This document shows, piece after piece, positions 1-7,726 of a stretch of DNA of 41,989 bases; position 1 is the stretch's first letter; every line of letters begins with the position of its first letter. The stretch spans positions 1 to 41,989 of the forward strand of contig CACOIH010000013.1 of the NCBI GenBank assembly GCA_902627245.1, given 5' to 3'. The translations under genes were made by a program, and so were the position numbers. Under the pieces are notes generated by a model. The model searched no databases. It was not told where the DNA came from and saw nothing but the letters and a program-made list of their open reading frames with translations. Origin of the DNA: an uncultured Alphaproteobacteria bacterium. Its GTDB lineage: Bacteria > Pseudomonadota > Alphaproteobacteria > HIMB59 > GCA-002718135.

Positions 1-109
1 TGTTTGAATTGATAATTTTTTCTATATCAATAACACCAATGTTTGTTGAAAAAGAATGGTTGGGAAATATTATTAAAGCAATAAAAATAAATATTATTTT
101 TTTTATCAA
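1..109 (-). CDS. skp: Periplasmic chaperone Skp/OmpH-like, 5' part only
   Basis: Only the first 36 codons are in the window; the gene runs off the left edge. Read from a TTG that overlaps the bamA stop codon, the frame gives a textbook Sec signal peptide (MIKK, then a run of I/F/L/A, ending near NHSFS). It continues as TNIGVIDIEKIINSN, which resembles the mature start of Skp/OmpH proteins ('IGVVDxxRVL'). Skp binds unfolded outer-membrane proteins in the periplasm and hands them to the Bam complex, and ompH/skp commonly follows bamA in Alphaproteobacteria, so the position supports the call. There is no ATG; the TTG choice is an inference based on the signal peptide and the overlap. A weak GGA lies about 8 nt upstream. 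The family call rests on a few residues plus context. Confidence 0.6.
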   Translation of the reverse strand, partial: MIKKIIFIFIALIIFPNHSFSTNIGVIDIEKIINSN

Positions 110-2370
110 TCTATATTTCCAATTGAGAATAAAAACATTCTTTTTATGTCATATGACTCATCAAGTAATGGAAAACCCCAAGAGAAACCTATTGGCCCAA
201 TAGGAGAATAGTACTTAAGTCCAAAACCAACTGATGATCTTAAGCTATTATCATTATTGATTGGTTTAGTTTTATTTTCCCAAACCAATCCATAATCATT
301 AAAAATATTAGCATATACAGGAAAATCTGAATTGTTTGTTATTTCTCTAGCGAAATCAAATTTTGTTGTAATTAAATTGTTACCACCTACATAGGAAGTC
401 CTGGAGTCTCTTGGGCCAGCACCAAATGTGTCAAATCCTCTTAGCCATCTTCCACCTAAAGAAAACTTATCATCAGTAAGTATGTCATTATTATTAAGTG
501 ATATAATATTACCTAACTTGGCTTGATAAGAAAATATATTTTTGTCAAATTTATTATAATTCCTAAATGTTAATAAATTTTTGACAGTTCCATTTGAAGA
601 ACTTGTTGGAGTTTCAATTAAATTTGTGAAAGAGATATAACGTCCATTTTTTGGTATCATTAATGAATTTAAAGTATTAAAGAATACATTATTTTTTAGA
701 ACAAAACTTATATTTTCACCAGAAGATTTCTCAATAGCTGTAGCAACAGTTGATGAATTTGTTACATTGTAATCCTTAATAATATAATCTAAGTCAACAG
801 AATGTCGTAACTTAGGATTAATTTTGTAACCAATTCCAAATCCAGTTGAAAATGTCTGGAGTTTATATGAACTAGTTTTAGCAAAATCCTCATCTTTTAA
901 TTTAGCTCTAAAACTTACGTCTACATCATTTTCATAGAATAGCCTATCAGTAGTCTCTAACGTAAATTGTGTTTTATTATTAGTAGTATTTACGAGAGCT
1001 TTCAAAGATCTTCCAGTCCCATAAAAGTTTCTTTCACTAAGTCCTGCAACTACACCTAATCCTTCAATTGTTCCTATTGATACTCCTGCATTCAGTGTAC
1101 CAGTCTGGGTTTCTTCAACATTAATTTCTAAGTTAACTAAATTCTCATCTATTTCTTTTTCAATTACTTCCACGGATTTAAATAATCTAAGAGAGCTTAG
1201 TTTATTTCGAATTCTATCTAATTGAGAATCATAAATCGCATCTCCTTCGGATATTTCTAATTCTCTTCTGATAACTCTATCAAAGGTTCTTGAATTACCA
1301 TAGATATTTATCTGATTAGCATATTTGGGTTTTATTGATGTAATGTTATAAAGTATACTTATATTTTGAATATCTTTTTTCTCTAATATTTTAACTTCAA
1401 AATATTCAATTCCATTTTTTATTATCAAATCAGATATATTGGATTTCAATAAATTAACTTTATCAAATGAGTATGTTTCATTAAGACTAATTGAATTTTT
1501 AATAAGACCATTTATAGAAGACTTTACATCTTTTGTTAAAAGGTTGTTATCATCAAGAATATTAATATCTTTAAATAAATAAAGATTGTTTTCAGTAATA
1601 TTAAAATAGATATTAACACTATTTGATTTTAAATATTCAATTGAATAACTAGCATTTACATCTATAAATCCTTTATTACGATAATATTTTTCAATAATAT
1701 TTACATCATTTTCAACTGTAAATTTTTTAAAATTATTATTTGCGAATAAATTAATAAGAGTTTTAGTTTTTGATTTTATTATAGACTTAAGCTCATCGTT
1801 ATCAATTGATACATTACCGGTAAAAAAGATATTTTTTATTTTTGTTATGCTTCCCTCATTAATATCAAAAATTAAATCAGCAGTATTTGACTCTAAAAAT
1901 TTTTTCTCTGTATAAGTAATATTAATATTATTATACCCAAAAGATTCATATAGTTTTTGTATTTCATTTATGTAATTATCAATATTAGATGGATTAAGGT
2001 TTTTTAAATTTAATTCATCTGCAAAAGCTAATAATTCATCATCTTTTAATCTATCATTGTTATTAAAATATATATTATTAATATTAAAATATTCAGTAAC
2101 AGTTACAATGTAATCATTATCTACGATTTCAACTGTAACATTTTCAAATAATGCAGATTTATCTAATACCTTGATGATGTAATTTGAATATTCCTGTGAT
2201 GCATCAATTGGTTTATTTTCAATCAATGAAAGTATAACTCTTTTATCTGTAAAATTATTTCCTTTGATAAATATTTCATTAGACAAGACATTTGTAGAAA
2301 AAATTGTTATAAATAAAAAACTAAATATTATTTTTAAATAAAATTTTAATTCTTTTTTCAATTTCTTCAT
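106..2370 (-). CDS. bamA: Outer-membrane assembly protein BamA (Omp85)
   Basis: BamA is the central beta-barrel of the Bam complex, which folds and inserts outer-membrane proteins. The 754-residue protein has a signal peptide (residues 1-30: KKLKKELK, then a hydrophobic stretch, cut after NVLS). POTRA repeats follow to about residue 430, then a C-terminal barrel with the conserved lid motif LRGF at 643-646. The length is normal for the family. The ATG at 2370 lies inside dxr (50 bp overlap). No Shine-Dalgarno is visible, but it is the only start that keeps the signal peptide. The C-terminus is odd: it ends FSIGNID, where BamA proteins usually end in an aromatic residue. The usual upstream neighbour rseP is missing. 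Downstream is a skp-like gene, as expected for this pathway. Confidence 0.95.
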   Translation of the reverse strand: MKKLKKELKFYLKIIFSFLFITIFSTNVLSNEIFIKGNNFTDKRVILSLIENKPIDASQEYSNYIIKVLDKSALFENVTVEIVDNDYIVTVTEYFNINNIYFNNNDRLKDDELLAFADELNLKNLNPSNIDNYINEIQKLYESFGYNNINITYTEKKFLESNTADLIFDINEGSITKIKNIFFTGNVSIDNDELKSIIKSKTKTLINLFANNNFKKFTVENDVNIIEKYYRNKGFIDVNASYSIEYLKSNSVNIYFNITENNLYLFKDINILDDNNLLTKDVKSSINGLIKNSISLNETYSFDKVNLLKSNISDLIIKNGIEYFEVKILEKKDIQNISILYNITSIKPKYANQINIYGNSRTFDRVIRRELEISEGDAIYDSQLDRIRNKLSSLRLFKSVEVIEKEIDENLVNLEINVEETQTGTLNAGVSIGTIEGLGVVAGLSERNFYGTGRSLKALVNTTNNKTQFTLETTDRLFYENDVDVSFRAKLKDEDFAKTSSYKLQTFSTGFGIGYKINPKLRHSVDLDYIIKDYNVTNSSTVATAIEKSSGENISFVLKNNVFFNTLNSLMIPKNGRYISFTNLIETPTSSSNGTVKNLLTFRNYNKFDKNIFSYQAKLGNIISLNNNDILTDDKFSLGGRWLRGFDTFGAGPRDSRTSYVGGNNLITTKFDFAREITNNSDFPVYANIFNDYGLVWENKTKPINNDNSLRSSVGFGLKYYSPIGPIGFSWGFPLLDESYDIKRMFLFSIGNID

Positions 2371-3475
2371 GATATTTAATAATACTATTAATAGTGTTTA
2401 GAGAAGAATACAAATTCAAAGATCCAACTTTTTTAATAATTCTGTAAATATCTGTATATTTTATCTTATTTAACTTAAACATATTTACAGCATATTCATT
2501 TCCAATATTAAATTTAATGAGATTAGAGGGATTAGATTTATCCAATTTAACAAAGTAATTATAAATTGGAAAATTTTCATATTTTACCTTATGAAAGTTG
2601 TAAGATGAGTCAATTTTTAATTCTAGATTTTTATTGATAATTTTAGGTTTTAAATGTGATAGAATAAAAAAATTCAAAAGTGGTATAGACATATCATTCT
2701 TAAATAAATTTAAATTAGTTACATAATTATTTTTCTCTACAATAGAATGAACTATTGCTTCTGGATGAATTAAAATATTAATTTTATTATATGGTATGTT
2801 AAATAAGTAATGTGCTTCAATTACTTCTAAGCATTTATTAACAAGAGTAGCTGAGTCAATACTGTTTTTGTATCCCATTTTCCATTTAGGATGTTGTGAA
2901 GCTTCTTTAAAAGATACATTTTTTAAAGATGAATATTTTTTTTTATAAAAAGGTCCGCCAGATGCAGTCAAAGTAACAGTTTTAATTTTTTTAAATGAAT
3001 TTGTATAACTTAAATAGTCAAATAATGAATAATGTTCAGAGTCAATTGGGATGATATTTGTTTTTTTAAAATAATTTTTTTTTTTAAATATATGTCCAGC
3101 CGAAACAATAACCTCTTTACTTACTAATCCTAAGTTTTTAGTATTATTAACAATTTGATCTATGAAGTATAATGATTTATAGCCTGCGATAGCAAGTATA
3201 GAAAGATCAGACACTGAATTTTTTAAATAAACATTTAATTCACTATATGAAAGAATATTCACATCGGACTTAACTAGTGCTCTAAGTTTATTGGAAGATT
3301 TAATATCGCTTAAGTAAACATATTTAGGATTGTATTTTTTTATTTGTTTATAAATCAAATTAACACTAGAATTTGCACATAATAAATTTACTTTAATATT
3401 TGGAAAATTTTTACTAATAATGCTTAAAGTTTTTTTTCCAATTTCACCAGTGCTACCATAGATATTAATTTTCAT
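2321..3475 (-). CDS. dxr: 1-deoxy-D-xylulose 5-phosphate reductoisomerase
   Basis: DXR converts DXP to 2-C-methyl-D-erythritol 4-phosphate using NADPH, the committed step of the non-mevalonate isoprenoid pathway. The 384-residue protein has the NADPH-binding GSTGEIG at 7-13 (usually GSTGSIG). The metal ligands are in PIDSEH (D145, E147) and NKCLE (E217), matching the E. coli D150/E152/E231 set. TASGGPF (170-176) and the HPKWKMG...SIDSAT block are present, as is HPEAIVHSIV. The start overlaps the cdsA stop by ATGA, indicating translational coupling. The 3' end overlaps bamA by 50 bp, with no rseP between. Its product feeds UppS, encoded two genes upstream. The sequence is diverged (SKE instead of NKE near 119-121), but all catalytic residues are kept. 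Confidence 0.96.
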   Translation of the reverse strand: MKINIYGSTGEIGKKTLSIISKNFPNIKVNLLCANSSVNLIYKQIKKYNPKYVYLSDIKSSNKLRALVKSDVNILSYSELNVYLKNSVSDLSILAIAGYKSLYFIDQIVNNTKNLGLVSKEVIVSAGHIFKKKNYFKKTNIIPIDSEHYSLFDYLSYTNSFKKIKTVTLTASGGPFYKKKYSSLKNVSFKEASQHPKWKMGYKNSIDSATLVNKCLEVIEAHYLFNIPYNKINILIHPEAIVHSIVEKNNYVTNLNLFKNDMSIPLLNFFILSHLKPKIINKNLELKIDSSYNFHKVKYENFPIYNYFVKLDKSNPSNLIKFNIGNEYAVNMFKLNKIKYTDIYRIIKKVGSLNLYSSLNTINSIIKYHEEIEKRIKILFKNNI

Positions 3476-4095
3476 AAATATTTATTAAGAATTGAATATA
3501 AAATTATTGAAAGTACAAAGCTATCAAATCTATCGAAAAAACCTCCATGGCCAGGTAGTAGAGTACTGGAATTTTTTAAATTATTAATTCTCTTAAAAAC
3601 TGACTCTATAATATCGCCAAGTAAAGAACTGCATATTATTATTAGAACAAAGATTATTAGATAAATAGTAAGCGGTATTTTAAAAAAATGTACGTAGATT
3701 AAAGAAATAAATATTGAAAATAATGTACCACCGATTAGACCTTCTAGAGTTTTATTTGGGCTAATGTATGGAAAAATTTTATTTTTACCATAGATCGTTC
3801 CAACAATGTATGAGAATATATCGAAAGTAATAATTGTTATTACCATCAAATTAAATTTAATATAATTTTCATTATTGAAATTAATATTAAACAAATAATA
3901 AATGGATATAAATAAGTACAATATTATAAAATATTTAAATTTTTTAAAATTCTGAATTACTTCTAATAATATCAACAAATAAATAATAATTATAAGATAA
4001 AAAACATATTCGAATTTTGTAAATGATAATAGCAAATATAGAAAAATAAAGGCAATTGAAATAAACATTCTATTTATAAGATTTTTATAAACCAT
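3472..4095 (-). CDS. cdsA: Phosphatidate cytidylyltransferase (CDP-diglyceride synthase)
   Basis: CdsA makes CDP-diacylglycerol from phosphatidic acid and CTP in the inner membrane, the branch point for phospholipids. The 207 residues are mostly hydrophobic, with several predicted membrane helices. Near the C-terminus is the family signature, starting at S165 (SVFKR), with LPGHGG and then DRFD at 188-191. In that signature the normally invariant K-D pair reads K174-N175, so one acidic residue is replaced by Asn. The protein is at the short end for the family. The start ATG at 4095 has AAGGA four bases upstream, inside the end of uppS (11 bp overlap). The stop overlaps the dxr start. The family call is safe; activity depends on the effect of N175. 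Confidence 0.92.
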   Translation of the reverse strand: MVYKNLINRMFISIAFIFLYLLLSFTKFEYVFYLIIIIYLLILLEVIQNFKKFKYFIILYLFISIYYLFNINFNNENYIKFNLMVITIITFDIFSYIVGTIYGKNKIFPYISPNKTLEGLIGGTLFSIFISLIYVHFFKIPLTIYLIIFVLIIICSSLLGDIIESVFKRINNLKNSSTLLPGHGGFFDRFDSFVLSIILYSILNKYL

Positions 4096-4771
4096 ATTTC
4101 CTTTTAATATTTAAAAATTCATTAATTATATTATCTAATTCACTTGGAGTAAATTCTGGCCATAAAGTATTAGTAAAAAATAATTCTGTGTAAGTTAAAT
4201 TATACATAATAAAGTTACTTAACCTCTTATAGCCACCAGTTCTAATTAACAAATCAGGATCAGGATAATCACTTAAGTAAAATAATTTTTTTATTTGATC
4301 TTTGTCATCTAGATTTACATTATCTATATTTTTTTTAAATTTTTCTAGAACATCTTTTATTTCATTAGTAAAACCATAATTAAAAGCAAGATTTAAATTT
4401 AAAGAAACATCATTAGTTTTAATTTTTTCAACCTCAAAAAAAATATCCAAGATTTTATCTGGCAAATTATTTTTAGAACCAAATATATTTATTTTTATAT
4501 TTTTTTTCTTCGTAAATTCTTCAATAAGAGAATTAAAATTATTATAAATAATTTCATAAATTAAATTAATTGAAGTTCTTTTAAAATTTTCTGAAGAAAG
4601 AGTAAATAAAGTTAAATTAGGTATATTTCGTTCTAAACAATGATAAACAATTTTTTTTATATTTTCAAATCCTGCTGTATATCCTTTAATTAAGGGTAAG
4701 TTTTCTCTTTTTGCCCATCTTTTATTTCCATCTAGAATAAAAGCAACGTGATTTAATTGATTATTAATCAA
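4085..4771 (-). CDS. uppS: Undecaprenyl diphosphate synthase (cis-prenyltransferase)
   Basis: UppS extends farnesyl-PP with isopentenyl-PP to the C55 lipid carrier used for peptidoglycan and other envelope polymers. In the 228 residues the cis-prenyltransferase core is clear: HVAFILDGN with catalytic D14, RWAK (18-21), SSENFKR (59-65), RTGG (177-180), RLSNF (183-187) and LWPEF. Several otherwise conserved positions differ. The Glu of RTGGE is Y181, NYGGR is NYGFT (131-135), and DGNGR is DGNKR. The start is a TTG two bases after the frr stop; no ATG or GTG is available before the catalytic motif. Substrates come from the DXR pathway encoded nearby. A shifted product length is possible but cannot be judged from sequence. 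Confidence 0.92.
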   Translation of the reverse strand: MINNQLNHVAFILDGNKRWAKRENLPLIKGYTAGFENIKKIVYHCLERNIPNLTLFTLSSENFKRTSINLIYEIIYNNFNSLIEEFTKKKNIKINIFGSKNNLPDKILDIFFEVEKIKTNDVSLNLNLAFNYGFTNEIKDVLEKFKKNIDNVNLDDKDQIKKLFYLSDYPDPDLLIRTGGYKRLSNFIMYNLTYTELFFTNTLWPEFTPSELDNIINEFLNIKRKYGL

Positions 4772-4773
4772 TT

Positions 4774-5316
4774 CTATACTTTCAAAATGTCATTCTTTTT
4801 TTGCTCAAGTATTTTATCTATTAAATTTATTTTCTCATCTGTAATTTTTTGTATTTCATTAATTATTTTTTTTAATTCATCTTCAGAAAGATTAGACTCT
4901 TTTTTTTCTTTTTTATTTAATTCAATAATATCTCTTCTAATATTACGAATTGCAACCTTAGATTTTTCAGCATATTCAGAAGCTATTTTAGTTAATTCTT
5001 TTCTTCTTTCTTCACTTAATTTAGGTATCGGCAACCTTATTAATTGACCATCAGTTTGAGGATTAATTCCCAAATTAGAATCTACAATAGCATTCTCAAT
5101 TGATTTAACTAAACTGCTATCCCATACTTGTATTGTAATAGTACTTGAGTCAGGTATAGAAATGTTTCCAAGTTGGCTAAGTGGTGTTTTACTTCCATAT
5201 GCTTCAACATTAATATTATCTAGCATTGATGGTGTAGCTCTTGACGTTCTTAAAGAGTTCAATTCTTTCTCAAAATGAGTAATTGAAGTCTGCATTTTAT
5301 TTTCTAAATCTTCCAT
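4774..5316 (-). CDS. frr: Ribosome recycling factor
   Basis: RRF splits post-termination ribosomes together with EF-G, freeing mRNA and subunits. The 180 residues match the full family length and its two-domain plan. The three-helix bundle strands carry LRTSRATPSMLD near the start and LSEERRKELTK plus AIRNIRRDI in the second half. The beta domain between them has VEAYGSKTPLSQLGNIS and IRLPIPKL. It lies 5 bp after pyrH and 2 bp before uppS, in the conserved rpsB-tsf-pyrH-frr-uppS order. It is cytoplasmic and almost certainly co-transcribed with its neighbours. Confidence 0.98.
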   Translation of the reverse strand: MEDLENKMQTSITHFEKELNSLRTSRATPSMLDNINVEAYGSKTPLSQLGNISIPDSSTITIQVWDSSLVKSIENAIVDSNLGINPQTDGQLIRLPIPKLSEERRKELTKIASEYAEKSKVAIRNIRRDIIELNKKEKKESNLSEDELKKIINEIQKITDEKINLIDKILEQKKNDILKV

Positions 5317-5321
5317 TATAT

Positions 5322-6023
5322 TTAACTAATTTTACTATATGATCCTTTTTGATTCAAAACATTAATTAATGAGTTTTTCTTAAAAATATTAGTAATAAAT
5401 ATAGGAATATTTGTTTCTTTTGCTAAGCTTATAGCTGTAAGGTCCATAACTTTTAAGTTTTTATTAATCACCTCACTATATGAAACTTTCTTTATTAGTT
5501 TTGCTTTTGTATTTTTAACTGGATCGCTATCATATATTCCGTCTACTTTTGTAGCTTTGATTATAAATTTACAATCTAATTCAGAGGCTCTCAAAGATGC
5601 GGCTGTATCTGTAGAAAAGAATGGATTACCTGTTCCAGCAGCAAAAATTACTATTCTATTCCTTTCTAAATGTCTTATCGCTCTTCTTCTTATATATGGT
5701 TCAGCAATTTGAGACATTGAAATAGCAGACTGAACTCTAGTTGGAATATTTATTTTCTCTAAGCTGCTTTGTAAAGATAAAGCATTCATAACTGTTGCAA
5801 GCATTCCCATATAATCTGAAGTAGATCTATCTATTCCTTCAGAAGCACCTTTAATACCTCTGAAGATATTTCCACCTCCAATAATTATACTAATTTGATA
5901 TTTTTTTTTATAAACTTTTTTGATTTCTTCTGATATTTTATTAATTGTAGATACATCTATACCATAATCTGAATTGCCCATTAAAGATTCACCTGAAATT
6001 TTAATTAAAATTCTTTCAGACAT
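5322..6023 (-). CDS. pyrH: UMP kinase
   Basis: PyrH phosphorylates UMP to UDP with ATP, feeding pyrimidine nucleotide synthesis. The 233-residue protein belongs to the amino-acid kinase family. It shows the N-terminal KISGES motif, the GGGNIFRG loop, the RSTSDYMGMLATVMNALSLQ helix of bacterial UMP kinases, and the TGNPFFSTDTAA nucleotide-binding segment. The ATG shares one base with the tsf stop codon (TAATG), so translation is coupled. Residues and length look normal, and nothing suggests loss of function. Confidence 0.98.
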   Translation of the reverse strand: MSERILIKISGESLMGNSDYGIDVSTINKISEEIKKVYKKKYQISIIIGGGNIFRGIKGASEGIDRSTSDYMGMLATVMNALSLQSSLEKINIPTRVQSAISMSQIAEPYIRRRAIRHLERNRIVIFAAGTGNPFFSTDTAASLRASELDCKFIIKATKVDGIYDSDPVKNTKAKLIKKVSYSEVINKNLKVMDLTAISLAKETNIPIFITNIFKKNSLINVLNQKGSYSKIS

Positions 6024-6877
6024 TATAAGTTTACAATATTAAAAGAAATTATTTCAAATTTATGGCTTTTATTAAATGATTGTAATACATCACTAACTTT
6101 TTTATCTTGATCAAGAATATAATTTTGATTCAATAATGTAACTTCAGAAAAAAATTTATTCATTTTACCTTCTAATATTTTTTCAATTATATTATTAGGT
6201 TTGCCAGAGTTTAAAATAAGTTCCCTTTGTATTTTTTTTTCATTTTCTATTATTTTTGGATTAAGATCTGAAATATCTAGAGATTCAGGTTTCATTGCAG
6301 CTACATGCATACATAAATTTTTAGATAAAGTCTTAATTTCTTCATTATTATTATTAGCTGAATATTCAACTAATGAGATAATTTTACCAATGTTTTTTCT
6401 ATAACTATTATGAATATAACTGGAATAAAATGAATTATGTGTTTCATAAATTAACATTTCGTTCAAAATTAAATTCTCACCAATTTGCGAAATCATATTT
6501 TTAAAATAATCAGAAACTAAACTATCATGCAATTTTAAATTGAGAAATTCATCTTTTGTAAGATTGGCATTATTAGTATCAATTATTAATTGCCCTAATT
6601 CATCCATAAAGTTTAAGAACTTATCGCCTTTAGCAGCAAAATCAGTTTCACTATTTATTTTTAAAATTGCAGTTATTTTTTCATTTGAATAAATTCCAAT
6701 TGCACCCTCGTTTGCTTCTCTAGTAGATTTTTTTGAAGCTTTAGCTAAACCTTTTTTTCTTAGAAATTCGACAGCCTCATCCAAATTATTGTTATTTTGA
6801 TTAAGAGCATTTTTGCAATCTAAAAAACCTGCGCCTGTTTTATTCCTTAAATCTTTAATAAGATCAGCGATTTCCAT
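6023..6877 (-). CDS. tsf: Translation elongation factor Ts
   Basis: EF-Ts is the nucleotide-exchange factor that regenerates EF-Tu-GTP. The 284 residues start with the UBA-like domain (LIKDLRNKTGAGFLDCKNAL, residues 5-24) and continue with LRKKGLAKASKK. The EF-Tu-contacting core follows: its usual TDFVA motif reads TDFAAKGDKF. The C-terminal dimerisation region is present, so the protein is full length. An AGGAG Shine-Dalgarno sits about 9 bases before the ATG, in the 26-bp gap after rpsB. This is one of the few genes here with a strong stand-alone ribosome site, as expected for a highly translated gene. Confidence 0.98.
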   Translation of the reverse strand: MEIADLIKDLRNKTGAGFLDCKNALNQNNNNLDEAVEFLRKKGLAKASKKSTREANEGAIGIYSNEKITAILKINSETDFAAKGDKFLNFMDELGQLIIDTNNANLTKDEFLNLKLHDSLVSDYFKNMISQIGENLILNEMLIYETHNSFYSSYIHNSYRKNIGKIISLVEYSANNNNEEIKTLSKNLCMHVAAMKPESLDISDLNPKIIENEKKIQRELILNSGKPNNIIEKILEGKMNKFFSEVTLLNQNYILDQDKKVSDVLQSFNKSHKFEIISFNIVNL

Positions 6878-6903
6878 TTTAATTTACTCCTATATATATT
6901 TTT

Positions 6904-7629
6904 TTAATCAGTTTTTTCTTCATTCAGTTTTTTACTTTGATAATTAACAGCATCCTCAATAGTATCACTAAAGTATTTTTTATATAAATTAATTGACCTT
7001 AATGCATCATCGTTACCTGGAATGATGTAATCAATCATCTCAGGGTCTGCGTTTGAGTCAACTATACCAACAACTGGAATATTTAATTTCTTTGCTTCAA
7101 GAACAGCAATCTTATCTTTTAAAACATCGAATATTACCAAAAGATCAGGCTTACCATTTAAACTTCTAATACCGCCAATATTTAATTCGAGTTTTTGTTT
7201 TTCTCTTGAAATATCTAGTAATTCTTTCTTTGAAATATTTTTAGATGATATATCGTCATTAATGAAACTCTCAATGTCTTCTAATCTTTTAATTGATTTT
7301 GATATTGTATTCCAATTAGTAAGTGTACCGCCAAGCCATCTTTTATTTACATAATAATTATTATTAATCATTGCTAGCTCTTTTACAGTTTCTTCACATT
7401 GTTTTTTTGTACCTACAAAAAGAATTTTGCCTGATTTACTTATTGTTTCATGTATTTTTGTTAATGCAACGTTAAGTAAATCTACTGTTATTCTTAAATC
7501 AAATATATGGACGTTATTTCTAACACCATATATATATTCTTTCATTTTAGGATTCCATCTTCTAACATTATGTCCAAAATGAACTCCAGACTCTAGTAAG
7601 TCTTCAATTTTAATCTCGGGTAGATTCAT
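6904..7629 (-). CDS. rpsB: 30S ribosomal protein S2
   Basis: S2 is a late-assembling protein of the small ribosomal subunit. The 241-residue frame has the family hallmarks: LLESGVHFGHNVRRWNPKM near the N-terminus, FVGTKKQ, RWLGGTLTNW, and PDLLVIFDV followed by IPVVGIVDSNADP. The frame is open upstream to a GTG at 7653, but the ATG at 7629 is preceded five bases away by a perfect GGAGG. That gives MNLPEI, so the shorter start is chosen. A long imperfect hairpin lies directly upstream (7651-7681) and may matter for control. It heads the translation group rpsB-tsf-pyrH-frr. Confidence 0.97.
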   Translation of the reverse strand: MNLPEIKIEDLLESGVHFGHNVRRWNPKMKEYIYGVRNNVHIFDLRITVDLLNVALTKIHETISKSGKILFVGTKKQCEETVKELAMINNNYYVNKRWLGGTLTNWNTISKSIKRLEDIESFINDDISSKNISKKELLDISREKQKLELNIGGIRSLNGKPDLLVIFDVLKDKIAVLEAKKLNIPVVGIVDSNADPEMIDYIIPGNDDALRSINLYKKYFSDTIEDAVNYQSKKLNEEKTD

Positions 7630-7650
7630 TATTTCCTCCGGTTTAACCTC

Positions 7651-7681
7651 CACAGAAATAAAAACACCGGTTTTTTCTGTG
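7651..7681 (-). promoter_or_regulatory. Imperfect leader hairpin upstream of rpsB
   Basis: In the 97-bp gap between dnaE and rpsB the arms CACAGAA and TTCTGTG can pair. Inside them AAAAC-type A-rich and GTTTT-type T-rich arms pair around a small ACCG loop, with bulges. The structure ends 11 bases before the GGAGG of rpsB. It is not followed by a T-run on the minus strand, so it is not a simple terminator. S2 represses its own leader in enterobacteria; whether this hairpin does something similar is an inference. Confidence 0.4.
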
Positions 7682-7726
7682 TGCTAGATTTAATTTTTTT
7701 TGGTAATATTTGAATAATTTTTTTTT

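Noticed and set aside
9-203. A 64-codon plus-strand frame at the left edge
   Set aside because: It is a shadow of bamA and of the skp-like signal-peptide region, and has no family features of its own.
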